A stretch of DNA of 64,000 nucleotides from Lysinibacter cavernae. GTDB lineage: Bacteria; Actinomycetota; Actinomycetes; Actinomycetales; Microbacteriaceae. Both the position numbers and the translations under genes were made by a program. Positions 8,301 to 17,592 of the stretch are shown here, in pieces; positions within the stretch are counted from its first letter, which is position 1; each line of letters opens with the position of its first letter. Where the stretch lies: assembly GCF_011758565.1 (NCBI RefSeq), contig NZ_JAAMOX010000002.1, positions 682,001-746,000 on the forward strand. Direction: 5' to 3'. Below the pieces are notes generated by a model, which saw nothing but the letters and a program-made list of their open reading frames with translations, ran no database searches and was not told the origin of the DNA.

Positions 8301-9686
8301 ATGACCGCCGTCGCCCAGCATCCGGGAGCCAACACACGGCCTGCGCAACGCGCCACCCGCACGGCTGCTGCGCTGCCGGCCACAACGTCAACTCGACCAG
8401 AGTCATCCCCCCAGCGGGCCGCACAGCCTCACCGCGACCGCAGCATCGACCTCGTCAGGGCCGTCCTGCTCGTGATCGTCGTCGCCCTGCACGCCTTCAT
8501 GGTGGGAGTCAGCAACGGGGCGGAGGGCATTGTGCTCGGCAACGCAACCGAGGGGCAGGAGTGGTTTGTTCCGGTGACCTGGGTTGTGCAAATCATGCCG
8601 TTGTTCTTTCTGATCGGCGGCTTTTCGAGCATCACGCACTGGCGGCGAATGCGAGAGAAGGGTCATTCATCAAGCGATTACGTCATCAGCCGATTGCAGC
8701 GACTTGTGATCCCCGGCGTGGTGCTGGCCGCCGTCGTTGGGATTGGTCTGCTCGCGATGACCCTCGCGGGCGTTCCAGCCGACATCGTTGCGACTGCAGG
8801 ATTCCGGATTAGCCAGCCCCTCTGGTTCCTCGGCGTCTACATCCTGTGCTCTGGCCTTGTGCCAACGATGGTGCGATTGCACGAGTGGCGCCCGGTGCCG
8901 TCAATGCTGGCGCTCATTGGACTCGCAGCGGCTGTGGATGTTGCGCGCTTCGCCACAGGCATCGACGCGATCGGCTTCGCGAACCTGCTCTTTGTTTGGC
9001 TCGCGGTGCAGCAGGCCGGCTTCTGGCTGGCCGATGGCCGCTTCGAACGCATCCGCCCACGCACCCAGCTCATCCTCGCTGGCGCGGGCCTTGTTGTACT
9101 CGCCATGCTGACGATTGAAGGGCCATACTCGGCAGATATGCTGCAGAACCTTAACCCCCCAACGGTCACGCTCGTTGCGCTTGGCACCACGCAGCTGTTT
9201 GTCTTCACGCTCATTCGGAAGCCCCTGCGGCACCTGGCAACCGTTCCCCGCGTGAGCAAGACCATCGACGTCCTCGGCGCCCACTCGATGACGGTGTACC
9301 TGTGGCACATGCCGGTGCTGATCATGCTCGCTGGCGGGCTGCTGCTGAGCGGCGTTGAGCTGGTCGAGCCGATGAGTCAGGGCTGGTGGGATTCTCGCAC
9401 TCTGTGGCTCGCGGTCGTTGGGCTCGCGGTTGTTCCCGTTGCTCGCGTGTTTGGCCGCGTCGAGAAAGCCCGTTTTCAGGCACCGCGCGTTGGCAACTCT
9501 GCGTTCAGCGGTATCCTCTCGGCCGCAGCCGTGCTGCTCGGGGCCGGAGGGGTGCTTACGCTCCTCATCACTGGAATTTCGCTCGAGGGTGCCCTCATCG
9601 CAACCGGGCTCATGGCGGCATCCGTCGGCACGATCGTGCTCGCGCAGAAGCGTTCATATGCCCCGATTCCCAGGCCCACGAACTAG
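8301..9686 (+). CDS. Acyltransferase-3 family membrane protein
   Basis: 461 residues with about ten transmembrane helices and a Pro/Thr/Arg-rich cytoplasmic N-terminus of roughly 45 residues. The start is supported by AAAGGAGAAG upstream. The motif RSIDLVRAVLLVIVVALHAF near residue 47 and YLWHMPVLIMLAGG near residue 333 fit the acyltransferase-3 (OafA/NolL) family, which moves acyl groups onto surface polysaccharides, peptidoglycan or lipids. It could also be a transporter-like relative. Following the two-component genes on the same strand, it may be their target. Substrate unknown. Confidence 0.78.
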   Translation: MTAVAQHPGANTRPAQRATRTAAALPATTSTRPESSPQRAAQPHRDRSIDLVRAVLLVIVVALHAFMVGVSNGAEGIVLGNATEGQEWFVPVTWVVQIMPLFFLIGGFSSITHWRRMREKGHSSSDYVISRLQRLVIPGVVLAAVVGIGLLAMTLAGVPADIVATAGFRISQPLWFLGVYILCSGLVPTMVRLHEWRPVPSMLALIGLAAAVDVARFATGIDAIGFANLLFVWLAVQQAGFWLADGRFERIRPRTQLILAGAGLVVLAMLTIEGPYSADMLQNLNPPTVTLVALGTTQLFVFTLIRKPLRHLATVPRVSKTIDVLGAHSMTVYLWHMPVLIMLAGGLLLSGVELVEPMSQGWWDSRTLWLAVVGLAVVPVARVFGRVEKARFQAPRVGNSAFSGILSAAAVLLGAGGVLTLLITGISLEGALIATGLMAASVGTIVLAQKRSYAPIPRPTN

Positions 9687-9779
9687 ACTTTATGCCAAAC
9701 GCCACCACCGTCATCTCCTCGTGTATTGCCGTTTACGCTCGTGAACCACGGCCAGATGCCTACCGAGAGAAGAGACGTC

Positions 9780-11480
9780 ATGTCCCGCTACGAACATAAG
9801 CCTTGGCTCACCTCCTATGCCGAGGGTGTTCCCGCAGAAATCGATACCCCAACTCAATCGCTTGTTGACATGCTGGATGCGTCGGTCAAGAAGTTCGGCA
9901 GCAACACTGCGCTGCAGTTCTTTGGCGCGACCACGACCTACAGCGAGCTCGCCGAGCAGGTGGCCCGCGCGGCCGAGGGGCTCCGAAAGCTGGGCGTGCG
10001 CGCCGGTGACCGGGTTGCTTTGGTCCTGCCAAACTGCCCGCAGCACGTCATCGCGTTTTATGCCGCGCTGCGCCTCGGTGCCATCGTCATTGAACACAAC
10101 CCGCTGTACACGGCCCGCGAACTCAGGCACCAGTTTGAGGACCACGGCGCACGGGTGGCCATTGTTTGGGACAAAGTACACGACACCGTGAGTGATTTCC
10201 CTGCGGATATTCCGGTCGACACCATCGTTTCGGTGAATATGTCGGAGGCCCTGCCGTTTGCAAAGCGCCTCGCACTCCGCCTGCCGGTGCCGAAGGCCCG
10301 TGCGACGCGGGCAGCGATGACGGCAGTCCCATCCGCAAAAAACGTATTCACCTGGAAAAACCTGCTCAAGAACCGCAAAATCTCAAGCCGTCACCCTCGA
10401 CCAACCGTCGACGACATCGCGCTGTTGCAGTACACCTCTGGCACAACCGGTCACCCAAAGGGAGCCATCCTGACTCACAGTAACCTGCGGGCAAATGCCA
10501 TGCAGGGACAAGCCTGGGTTCCCGGCCTGCTGCAAGGCAAGGAGACGTTCTACGGCGTACTCCCCCTGTTCCACGCCTACGGGATGACGCTCTGCCTCAC
10601 CTTTGCCATGAGCATCGGCGCCAGGCTTGTGCTCTTCCCGAATTTTGACGTTGACATGGTGCTTGAGGCATCGCGCTCGACTCCCCCAACGTTCCTCCCC
10701 GCCGTCCCGCCCATCTACGAGCAGCTCGCGCGGGCATCCGAACGACGCGGCGCCGATCTATCAAGCATTCGCTTCGCTATTTCTGGAGCCATGTCACTTC
10801 CCGTTGCAACCGTCACTCGCTGGGAAGAAGCAACCGGTGGATTGTTGGTCGAGGGATACGGGATGACCGAGTCGTCACCGGTGGCGCTTGGCAACCCGAT
10901 GGGGCCTTCGCGGCGGCCCGGCACCGTCGGCGTGCCGTTTCCGAGCACCAGCATCCGCGTGGTGAACCCAGACAATCCCGACGAAGACCGCGACGAAGGC
11001 GAGACGGGCGAGCTGCTCATTCAGGGTCCGCAGGTGTTCAAAGGATACTGGGGCCGCGACGACGAAACCGAGGCAACCCTGCTTCCCGGCGGTTGGCTGC
11101 GCACCGGCGACATCGTGACGGTTTCGCCCGACGGCTTTGTGACCGTCATCGATCGGGTCAAAGAGATCATCATTACTGGCGGCTTTAACGTGTCGCCATC
11201 CGAGGTCGAAGAGACCCTTCTGCGGCACCCAGACATCGAGGGTGCAGCCGTTGTTGGCCTCCCCCGCAGCTCCGGAGGTGAGGATGTTTCGGCCGCCGTC
11301 ATCCTTCGCCCCGGTACGGTATTTGATTCCGAAGCCATTCGCGACTTCTGCCGAACCAACCTCGCAACCTACAAGGTTCCCAAGCGCATCGTGCAGGTTG
11401 ACGAACTTCCGAAATCGCTGATCGGCAAAGTGCTTCGCCGCAAGGTGCGCGACTCGCTCATCGAGAGCCGCGGACGCTAA
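9780..11480 (+). CDS. Long-chain fatty-acid--CoA ligase / AMP-forming acyl-CoA synthetase
   Basis: 566 residues from the ATG at 9780 (MSRYEHKPW), which has an AGAAGAG ribosome-binding site; the frame can be extended to a TTG at 9726 but this is less likely. ANL-superfamily motifs are plain: LQYTSGTTGHPKGA (P-loop), VEGYGMTESSP, GGWLRTGDIV and the C-terminal KEIIITGGFNVSPSEVE, with the catalytic Lys in LIGKVLRRKVRD. It activates a carboxylic acid, probably a fatty acid, as acyl-AMP and then acyl-CoA. No partner beta-oxidation genes are nearby, so it stands alone here. Confidence 0.88.
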   Translation: MSRYEHKPWLTSYAEGVPAEIDTPTQSLVDMLDASVKKFGSNTALQFFGATTTYSELAEQVARAAEGLRKLGVRAGDRVALVLPNCPQHVIAFYAALRLGAIVIEHNPLYTARELRHQFEDHGARVAIVWDKVHDTVSDFPADIPVDTIVSVNMSEALPFAKRLALRLPVPKARATRAAMTAVPSAKNVFTWKNLLKNRKISSRHPRPTVDDIALLQYTSGTTGHPKGAILTHSNLRANAMQGQAWVPGLLQGKETFYGVLPLFHAYGMTLCLTFAMSIGARLVLFPNFDVDMVLEASRSTPPTFLPAVPPIYEQLARASERRGADLSSIRFAISGAMSLPVATVTRWEEATGGLLVEGYGMTESSPVALGNPMGPSRRPGTVGVPFPSTSIRVVNPDNPDEDRDEGETGELLIQGPQVFKGYWGRDDETEATLLPGGWLRTGDIVTVSPDGFVTVIDRVKEIIITGGFNVSPSEVEETLLRHPDIEGAAVVGLPRSSGGEDVSAAVILRPGTVFDSEAIRDFCRTNLATYKVPKRIVQVDELPKSLIGKVLRRKVRDSLIESRGR

Positions 11481-11530
11481 TCGGTCACATTCCCCCCGGG
11501 TAGAGTTGGCTGACAGGGTAATTCGCCCGA

Positions 11531-11546
11531 TGTTTCACGTGTAACA
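11531..11546. promoter_or_regulatory. parS-like site, one mismatch
   Basis: TGTTTCACGTGTAACA differs from the ParB-binding consensus TGTTTCACGTGAAACA at one position. It lies upstream of the glycosyltransferase gene, far from the parAB-proximal sites. Confidence 0.6.
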
Positions 11547-11561
11547 CGAGGTAAGCCATAC

Positions 11562-12773
11562 ATGTCGGCCAACAGCAGCCAGCCAGTTCCTCTGCGTGTT
11601 GCCCTCATCTCGTCACACACCTCTCCCTTGAGCATCCCAGGACAAGGGGATGCCGGCGGCCTCAACGTACAGGTACTCTCGCTGGCAGTCGAACTCGTCC
11701 GGATGGGCCATTCCGTCGATATCATCACGCGAAGAACCCACAGGGAGCAACCGGCTGTTGAGGTCACCGCCGAAGGCATCACCGTGCGCGCGCTCACGGC
11801 AGGGCCACTCGCTCCCGTACCAAAAGAAGACCTCCCCGCAGTGCTCACCCACATGAGCGAGCGGATCGCCGAGCTCGGCCCATACGACATTTATCACTCG
11901 CACTACTGGTTGTCTGGCGTTGCCGCGCTTCCCGTAGCCGAGTCGCTCAACGCACCGCACATCCTGAATCTGCACACCGTGGCCGCCCTCAAGAATCAGC
12001 ACCTCGCGCCAGGAGACAGGCCGGAGCCCCAGTCACGCATTGACGCAGAGCGCAGCATCAGTGAGCGCTCCGAGCTCATCACTGGCAGCGAGCGCGAGCG
12101 CCACAGCCTCATTAGCGACTACCACCTGCAGCCAGCCCGGGTACATCACATATCCCCTGGCGTTGATACCGCGCTCTTTCGGCCAGCTCTCCCCCGGCAT
12201 CCTGCACTTCTGGATGCCGGGCCGTACGTCGTGACCCTCGGGCGGGTGCAGCCGCTGAAGGGGCAAGATTTGGCGGTCGAGATCCTTGCCGCACTTCCGA
12301 AGAGTGTCCGCCCCCTGCTTGTCATCGCCGGCGAACCAACCCCGGGTAATGAGGCGTATGCCGAGTCGCTTCGTGGGCTCGCGGCACGCCTTGGTGTCAC
12401 CGACTCCGTGCGATTTCTACCAGCCCAGACCAGGGAGCACGCCGCGCAGCTACTGAGCGGGGCGGAACTCGCGATCGTCCCGTCCCACTCCGAAACCTTT
12501 GGGCTCGTGGCCCTCGAGGCTGCGGCGGCAGGCACTCCCGTACTCGCGCAGCGCATCACGGGCCTCGCCGAGTCGGTTGTCAGCGGCGTAACCGGCATCC
12601 TCTTTGAGGGACGGGAACCAAGCGTCTGGGCAGAAAAAATCGCTAGCCTCCTCAACGACGAGGCGAGCCTTGTTTCGCTGTCGACGAGCGCGCGCACCGC
12701 GGCCGAGTCACGGTCATGGCCACGGCACGCCCGCCGCGTTTCTGACGTGTACCTGGCAGCGCTCAACCGCTAG
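11562..12773 (+). CDS. GT4 glycosyltransferase, candidate MshA (mycothiol synthesis)
   Basis: 403 residues. The N-terminus (ALISSHTSPLS, then GDAGGLNVQV) closely matches the start of MshA, which transfers GlcNAc to inositol-3-phosphate in the first step of mycothiol synthesis. The GT4 donor-site motif SETFGLVALEAAAAGTPVLA is near residues 309-328. A deacetylase of the MshB/PIG-L family is encoded 0.5 kb downstream on the other strand, which supports the idea. Other GT4 enzymes share much of this pattern, so substrate assignment is an inference. A parS-like site overlaps the short upstream region. Confidence 0.7.
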   Translation: MSANSSQPVPLRVALISSHTSPLSIPGQGDAGGLNVQVLSLAVELVRMGHSVDIITRRTHREQPAVEVTAEGITVRALTAGPLAPVPKEDLPAVLTHMSERIAELGPYDIYHSHYWLSGVAALPVAESLNAPHILNLHTVAALKNQHLAPGDRPEPQSRIDAERSISERSELITGSERERHSLISDYHLQPARVHHISPGVDTALFRPALPRHPALLDAGPYVVTLGRVQPLKGQDLAVEILAALPKSVRPLLVIAGEPTPGNEAYAESLRGLAARLGVTDSVRFLPAQTREHAAQLLSGAELAIVPSHSETFGLVALEAAAAGTPVLAQRITGLAESVVSGVTGILFEGREPSVWAEKIASLLNDEASLVSLSTSARTAAESRSWPRHARRVSDVYLAALNR

Positions 12774-12887
12774 TCGAACATCCGCATCCGTCATTCGAAC
12801 TTTTGATGGATGCCGACTCGAGCGACCTCGGGAAGCATAGAAGTGGAGCGATTCAGCGCTCATCATCGCAACTCTGAGGAGACACCC

Positions 12888-13310
12888 ATGAAACGCCTAT
12901 TTATCGCTGCATTCTGTTACCTCGTTGTTGGTCTCGCCTCTGGCGTCTACTACCGAGAGATCACCAAGATCAACGATTTCTCTGGCGAAACGCAGCTTTC
13001 AGTGCTGCACACCCATCTCTTGACCCTCGGCGTCATCGTCTTGCTCATCGCCCTCGCTCTTGAGCGCGTGTTCAACGTGTCCCACAGCCAAAAACTCAAC
13101 ACGTGGTTCTTCTGGCTGTACAACGGAGGGCTCATTGTGACGGTTGCCATGATGACCATCAACGGAACGTTCCGCGTCTTTGGCACAACAACGGGTGCCG
13201 CGGTTTCTGGCATCGCCGGGCTTGGACACATCCTCATGTCAGCCGGACTCATTGTGTACTTCGTTGCGCTTGGCCGCAGCCTGAAGCGCGTCGAAGCTGA
13301 AGCTGCCTAG
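12888..13310 (+). CDS. DUF2871 family membrane protein
   Basis: 140 residues from the ATG at 12888, which has an upstream GAGGAG. There are four predicted transmembrane helices. The segment YREITKINDFSGETQLSVLHTHLL fits the DUF2871 family, which is of unknown function; the conserved His pair in LHTHLL is suggestive of a metal or heme site but nothing is established. Its stop codon overlaps the stop of the convergent deacetylase gene. Confidence 0.75.
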   Translation: MKRLFIAAFCYLVVGLASGVYYREITKINDFSGETQLSVLHTHLLTLGVIVLLIALALERVFNVSHSQKLNTWFFWLYNGGLIVTVAMMTINGTFRVFGTTTGAAVSGIAGLGHILMSAGLIVYFVALGRSLKRVEAEAA

Positions 13311-14125
13311 CCTTCGAAGAGCTCGGTGCGACCGATGGCCTGGCGCTGCCCTCCCGAATGCACAAGGTCGTCACCGTCAACGGTGAGCTGGGTGCGATGC
13401 TGGCGCAGCGCCTCTCGTTTGGTCTCAAACCAATCACCCAGTTCATTCCGATAGACGGGGATTCCGTCGGCCGGCACGTGGGATTCGGCGGTATCCAGCG
13501 GAATCACCTGCAGCAGCCTCGCACCGGTTTGCGAGGCAAGGGCAACGGCAAGTTCGTAGCAGCGGACGTGGTCTGGATGCCCGTATCCGCCGATCGAGTT
13601 ATAACTGATGACAACGTCTGGTTCGACGTCTTTGGCCACCTCAAGCAGGTCGTCAAAGGCCTCGTCAAAGGATGACAGGCAAAAGGAATCGGCCGACGCG
13701 GTTGGGTCAGCAATGGCCAAGCCATCAGGACCCCACTGCATCCCAGAATCCCGATAGACCCTCGGTTCGAGCCCGTCTCGGCGGGCACGGGCAGATCCGA
13801 GAAAACGCTGATCGCTCACGCCGAGCACTCGAAGCGCCCTCGCGAGCTCGCCCTCGCGATACGGGCCAAGCTCGGCCGTGCCCTCAAGCGCGCTCAGGGG
13901 CCCATCGACCACTTCACCCCGCTCGCCACGGGTGGCCGTCACGAGGGTGAGGCCAATATCGGTGGCAGCGAGCATCGCGAGTGTGCCGCCAGTTGCGATC
14001 GTCTCGTCGTCTGGATGCGCGTGCAACACGAGCACATGCCGTGCGGCGGCCCACGGCGCACCTGCTGACGTGCTCAGGCCGCTTCGTGCGGAATCCTCGC
14101 GGTGATTAGGCGTCGAGCGTGGCAT
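13307..14125 (-). CDS. PIG-L family deacetylase, candidate MshB/Mca
   Basis: 272 residues. The zinc-binding motif HAHPDDE is at residues 35-41 and a second His cluster occurs in GGYGHPDHVRC. PIG-L enzymes are Zn-dependent N-acetylglucosamine deacetylases; in Actinobacteria MshB deacetylates GlcNAc-inositol and Mca cleaves mycothiol S-conjugates. The nearby MshA-like gene favours a mycothiol role, but which of the two activities applies cannot be told. The gene overlaps the 3' end of cca by 20 bases, so the two are probably one transcript, and its stop overlaps the stop of the DUF2871 gene by 4 bases. Confidence 0.78.
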   Translation of the reverse strand: MPRSTPNHREDSARSGLSTSAGAPWAAARHVLVLHAHPDDETIATGGTLAMLAATDIGLTLVTATRGERGEVVDGPLSALEGTAELGPYREGELARALRVLGVSDQRFLGSARARRDGLEPRVYRDSGMQWGPDGLAIADPTASADSFCLSSFDEAFDDLLEVAKDVEPDVVISYNSIGGYGHPDHVRCYELAVALASQTGARLLQVIPLDTAESHVPADGIPVYRNELGDWFETKREALRQHRTQLTVDGDDLVHSGGQRQAIGRTELFEG

Positions 14126-15536
14126 ACCATTCCTTCAGACGGCGAGTGGCTTCCTCTTCACCGAGGGGTCCCTCGTCGAGCCGCAACTCCAGCAAGAACT
14201 TATAGGCCTTACCAACGATGGGGCCGGGAGCGATCTCAAGCAGCTCCATGATTTGCTCACCGTTGAGGTCAGGTCGAACGGCCTGCAACTCTTCTTCCTC
14301 GCTCAGCACGCGTATGCGTTCCTCAAGGTCGTCATAGGCAAACGCCAGGCGGTCGGCCTTCCGTACGTTGCGAGTCGTGACATCCGCACGAACGAGGATG
14401 TGTAGCTGTTCAAGGTACGGACCGGCATCACGAACGTAGCGGCGCACGGCCGAATCAGACCAGGGCGCATCCGAATAGCCAAAAAAGCGCAGGTGCAACT
14501 CAACCAAACGGGCGACCGCTTTGATGGTGTCGTTGTCGTAGCGAAGCTCCCGAAGGCGCTTCTTTGCCATCTTTGACCCGACCACGTCGTGGTGGTGGAA
14601 CGTCACAACCCCGCCGCCTTCAAACCGGCGGGTCGGAGGCTTGCCGATGTCGTGGAGCAGGGCAGCAAGACGCAGCACCAGATCGGGCTCGGCATCAGGG
14701 AAGCGCTCGTGCTCAAGATCAATCGCCTGGTCAACAACCGTGAGGCTGTGCTCGTAAACGTCCTTGTGCCGCTTGTGATCGTCCTGCGTAAGTTTCAGCG
14801 CCGGCACCTCGGGGAGGAAGAGTTCCATGAGTCCGGAATCGACAAGGAGCGTCATTCCTGGCCTTGGGTTATCGGTGCACAGGAGTTTGCTGAGTTCCTC
14901 GCGGATGCGCTCCATCGAGATGATCTCGAGGCGCTGAGACATGTGCTCCATGGCATCACGCACATCGTCGGCAACTGCAAAGCTGAGCTGTGAGGCAAAC
15001 CGCGCCGCCCGCATCATCCGCAGCGGGTCGTCGCTAAACGATTGCTCTGGGGTTCCTGGCGTCCGTAGAACGCCGGCAAGGAGGTCCTCAACCCCACCAA
15101 ACGGGTCAACAAGCTTGATTTCCGGCAAAAGCAACGCCATCGCGTTCACGGTAAAGTCTCGGCGGCGCAGGTCCCCCTCGATGTTGTCGCCAAAGACAAC
15201 CTCGGGTTTACGAGAGTCTGCGTCGTAGCTGTCAGCCCGGTAGGTCGTGATCTCAACCGTTTCGTCGCCAACCTTGGCCGCGATCGTGCCAAACTCGCGG
15301 CCAACATCCCACTGTGCTGAAGAATGCGGCTTCACAATGCGCAAGATTTCGTCGGGGTCAGCTGATGTTGTGAAGTCAAGATCGTTGACCGGACGGCCGA
15401 GCATGGCGTCTCGAACGGGTCCACCGACGAGGGCCAGTTCGTGACCCGCCTCAGCAAACGCTTCTGAGAGCGTCGCGGCGACGGGGGACGTGGCAAGTTG
15501 TTGGAGCGCAGACAGGGCGTCTGCCATATTCAGCAT
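14106..15536 (-). CDS. cca: CCA tRNA nucleotidyltransferase
   Basis: 476 residues from the ATG at 15536; an ATG at 15527 is an equally possible start and an upstream extension to 15608 lacks conserved sequence. The class II nucleotidyltransferase head has LVGGPVRDAMLG and the metal-binding DLDF. An HD domain follows (LAALLHDIGKPPTR, FHHHDVVG). The enzyme adds or repairs the 3' CCA of tRNAs. No strong ribosome-binding site is visible. Placement near murJ and opposite DUF6049-type genes is typical in Actinobacteria. Confidence 0.93.
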   Translation of the reverse strand: MLNMADALSALQQLATSPVAATLSEAFAEAGHELALVGGPVRDAMLGRPVNDLDFTTSADPDEILRIVKPHSSAQWDVGREFGTIAAKVGDETVEITTYRADSYDADSRKPEVVFGDNIEGDLRRRDFTVNAMALLLPEIKLVDPFGGVEDLLAGVLRTPGTPEQSFSDDPLRMMRAARFASQLSFAVADDVRDAMEHMSQRLEIISMERIREELSKLLCTDNPRPGMTLLVDSGLMELFLPEVPALKLTQDDHKRHKDVYEHSLTVVDQAIDLEHERFPDAEPDLVLRLAALLHDIGKPPTRRFEGGGVVTFHHHDVVGSKMAKKRLRELRYDNDTIKAVARLVELHLRFFGYSDAPWSDSAVRRYVRDAGPYLEQLHILVRADVTTRNVRKADRLAFAYDDLEERIRVLSEEEELQAVRPDLNGEQIMELLEIAPGPIVGKAYKFLLELRLDEGPLGEEEATRRLKEWYATLDA

Positions 15537-15731
15537 GGATTCAATGTTAGAGGGTGTTTGCCGCACATCGATGGCCTCAGCGCAAGCCCCCATACAAATC
15601 ACACGCAAGAACGTAAAATTCCGCTACCGTACTCAATTTTTGCTTGCGTTCTACTCAGGTTTTGCCAGCCGCCCACTCCCAAAACAGGTGCTCGTTAGTG
15701 TTACTGCACATTCGTTTTTTAGGGGATTCAA

Positions 15732-17477
15732 ATGTTTCAAACTTCTTCGTTTTTCACGCGACGACGGACGGTCTTCACCGCCGCACTCGCCGCTCTTATC
15801 GCCGTACTGATGGTGTTTGCCGGAAGCACAGCGTCTCAAGCGACGCCGTCAGGTACGGCCACCAATTCAAACAAGGGATCGCTCTACGGCATGCCTCAAC
15901 CCGACGGGAGCGTTGCGGGCAAAAACGGTGACATGTTCAAATTCACGCTCAAGGATGATGCCGGCGTGAGCAGCACCTTTTTCACGTACTGCATCGAGGG
16001 CAACATCCCGATTGGCGTCGCAAAACCATACGGTGAAAGTGGATGGTCGAGTGTGCCATACAACTCGTTCATTCCAAACGCAGGAAAAGTACTTTGGGTG
16101 TTGGGCCACGGGTACCCAAATCTCACCGGAGCGCAGCTCGCTGCGGCAAGTGGAATCGCAGGGGTTACCGACCTCGATGCCATAACCGCTACCCAGTTTG
16201 CGATCTGGAACCTCACCGACCCGAGTATCGCAGGGGGCCGCCTCTTCCCGTCCCCGGCTACGGTTCCCCAAGACCTCGTCACGTACCCACGTTCAACCAT
16301 TATCCAAAACCTCATGGTCTGGATGCTCAACAATGCCGTTGATGGTGCCACTGAGCCAACGCCAAGTCTGACGGTGACACCGTCCAGCCTTACGGCGCCC
16401 CTCTCCGGCCATGCCGGCCCATTTACCGTGCACACAACGGCAAGTACCGGCGCAAGCATAACCTCGACGGTTGCGATCGTTGATGCCACCGGCCAGCCAA
16501 TAACAGGCCCGGTTCTCAACGGCGGCCAGTTCTATCTTGACGCCAGCGGTCTCCAAGTGGGCGAAACAGTATCGGCTTCTGCCACTGCAACCTCTGCAAC
16601 GATTAGTGTCGGCCGGGTGTTTGTGCCAACTGACCCGGCCTCCCGCTGGCAAGGACTGATCGTGGCAAGCCAAGACACCGTCGGGACAGCTCAGACGACC
16701 GCATCGCTCACCGTAACGGATGCCCTACCAGGCGCCCTCGCCATCCATAAGCAGGATGCACAACACACGAGCGTCTCACTCGGGGGTGCTGTCTTTCAGG
16801 TGTTCAACGAGTCCGGAGCTGTCGTCACTACGTTGACAACGGACGCCGATGGAAACGCACAAGCTGACGGGCTTGAACCTGGAACGTACCGGGTTGTGGA
16901 ACAATCCGCTCCAACCGGTTACGCCCTCGATGTGACTCCACACGAAGTAGCCGTTACGGCTGACGCAACCGAGACACTTATCGTGGATAACACCGCGAGC
17001 GCGGTGCCGTCCGGTGCCCTGTCGCTGCACAAGCAGGATGCGGCAGACGCGACCAACAGCCTTGAGGACGCAGTATTCGATGTCATCAATGCCAACAACC
17101 AAACGGTAGCGACCATGACAACGGATGCGACAGGCAACGCGTCAGTAGACGGGCTCTCCCCCGGTTCTTACACCGTTGTGGAGCGGACCGCCCCGACCGG
17201 TTACGTCCTTGATATCACGCCACACGAAATAACCGTGCTTGACGGGACGACCCAGTCGACGACCATCACCAATGCGGCGGCCCCAGCCCCAACGCCCAAA
17301 CCGACGGACAGCGTGACACCAAGCAGTGGGCCATCAGCGACACCGGAGGGAGGGACAGCCCTCGCGGTCACCGGCACCAATCAGTCGCCGTACGGGCTCG
17401 CAGCCATCGCGTTTGTTCTTGGTGCCATCGTTCTCGTGGCGAACGCGCGGCGGCAGCGGCAAACGCGCACGGTCTAA
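15732..17477 (+). CDS. Cell-wall-anchored thioester/SpaA-domain surface protein with LAVTG sorting signal
   Basis: 581 residues. A signal peptide (about 1-37) is followed by a thioester (TQXA) domain with Cys87 in TYCIEG and Gln155 in TATQFAIWN, the pair expected to form an internal Cys-Gln thioester able to bind host or surface amines covalently. A middle region (about 185-330) resembles a beta-sandwich. Two SpaA/Cna-B-like domains (about 334-425 and 429-518) each begin with HKQDA and carry VVE, the Lys and Glu of predicted isopeptide bonds. The C-terminus has LAVTG at 544-548, a hydrophobic helix and an Arg-rich tail. LAxTG is the motif of class E sortases, and such a sortase is encoded at 47847. 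Confidence 0.88.
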   Translation: MFQTSSFFTRRRTVFTAALAALIAVLMVFAGSTASQATPSGTATNSNKGSLYGMPQPDGSVAGKNGDMFKFTLKDDAGVSSTFFTYCIEGNIPIGVAKPYGESGWSSVPYNSFIPNAGKVLWVLGHGYPNLTGAQLAAASGIAGVTDLDAITATQFAIWNLTDPSIAGGRLFPSPATVPQDLVTYPRSTIIQNLMVWMLNNAVDGATEPTPSLTVTPSSLTAPLSGHAGPFTVHTTASTGASITSTVAIVDATGQPITGPVLNGGQFYLDASGLQVGETVSASATATSATISVGRVFVPTDPASRWQGLIVASQDTVGTAQTTASLTVTDALPGALAIHKQDAQHTSVSLGGAVFQVFNESGAVVTTLTTDADGNAQADGLEPGTYRVVEQSAPTGYALDVTPHEVAVTADATETLIVDNTASAVPSGALSLHKQDAADATNSLEDAVFDVINANNQTVATMTTDATGNASVDGLSPGSYTVVERTAPTGYVLDITPHEITVLDGTTQSTTITNAAAPAPTPKPTDSVTPSSGPSATPEGGTALAVTGTNQSPYGLAAIAFVLGAIVLVANARRQRQTRTV

Positions 17478-17592
17478 GTCGGTATGAGAAGGGCTCAGGG
17501 GCGTCGCGTCTTGCGCGAACATACGCGGCGCATCCTGCCGTTCACGGTACGGCACCAACCTAAAACCCAGGCGGGCATCATAGAATCACCGT

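Noticed and set aside
9726-9779. Upstream TTG start for the acyl-CoA ligase
   Set aside because: The added 18 residues have no family resemblance, and the ATG at 9780 has a ribosome-binding site.
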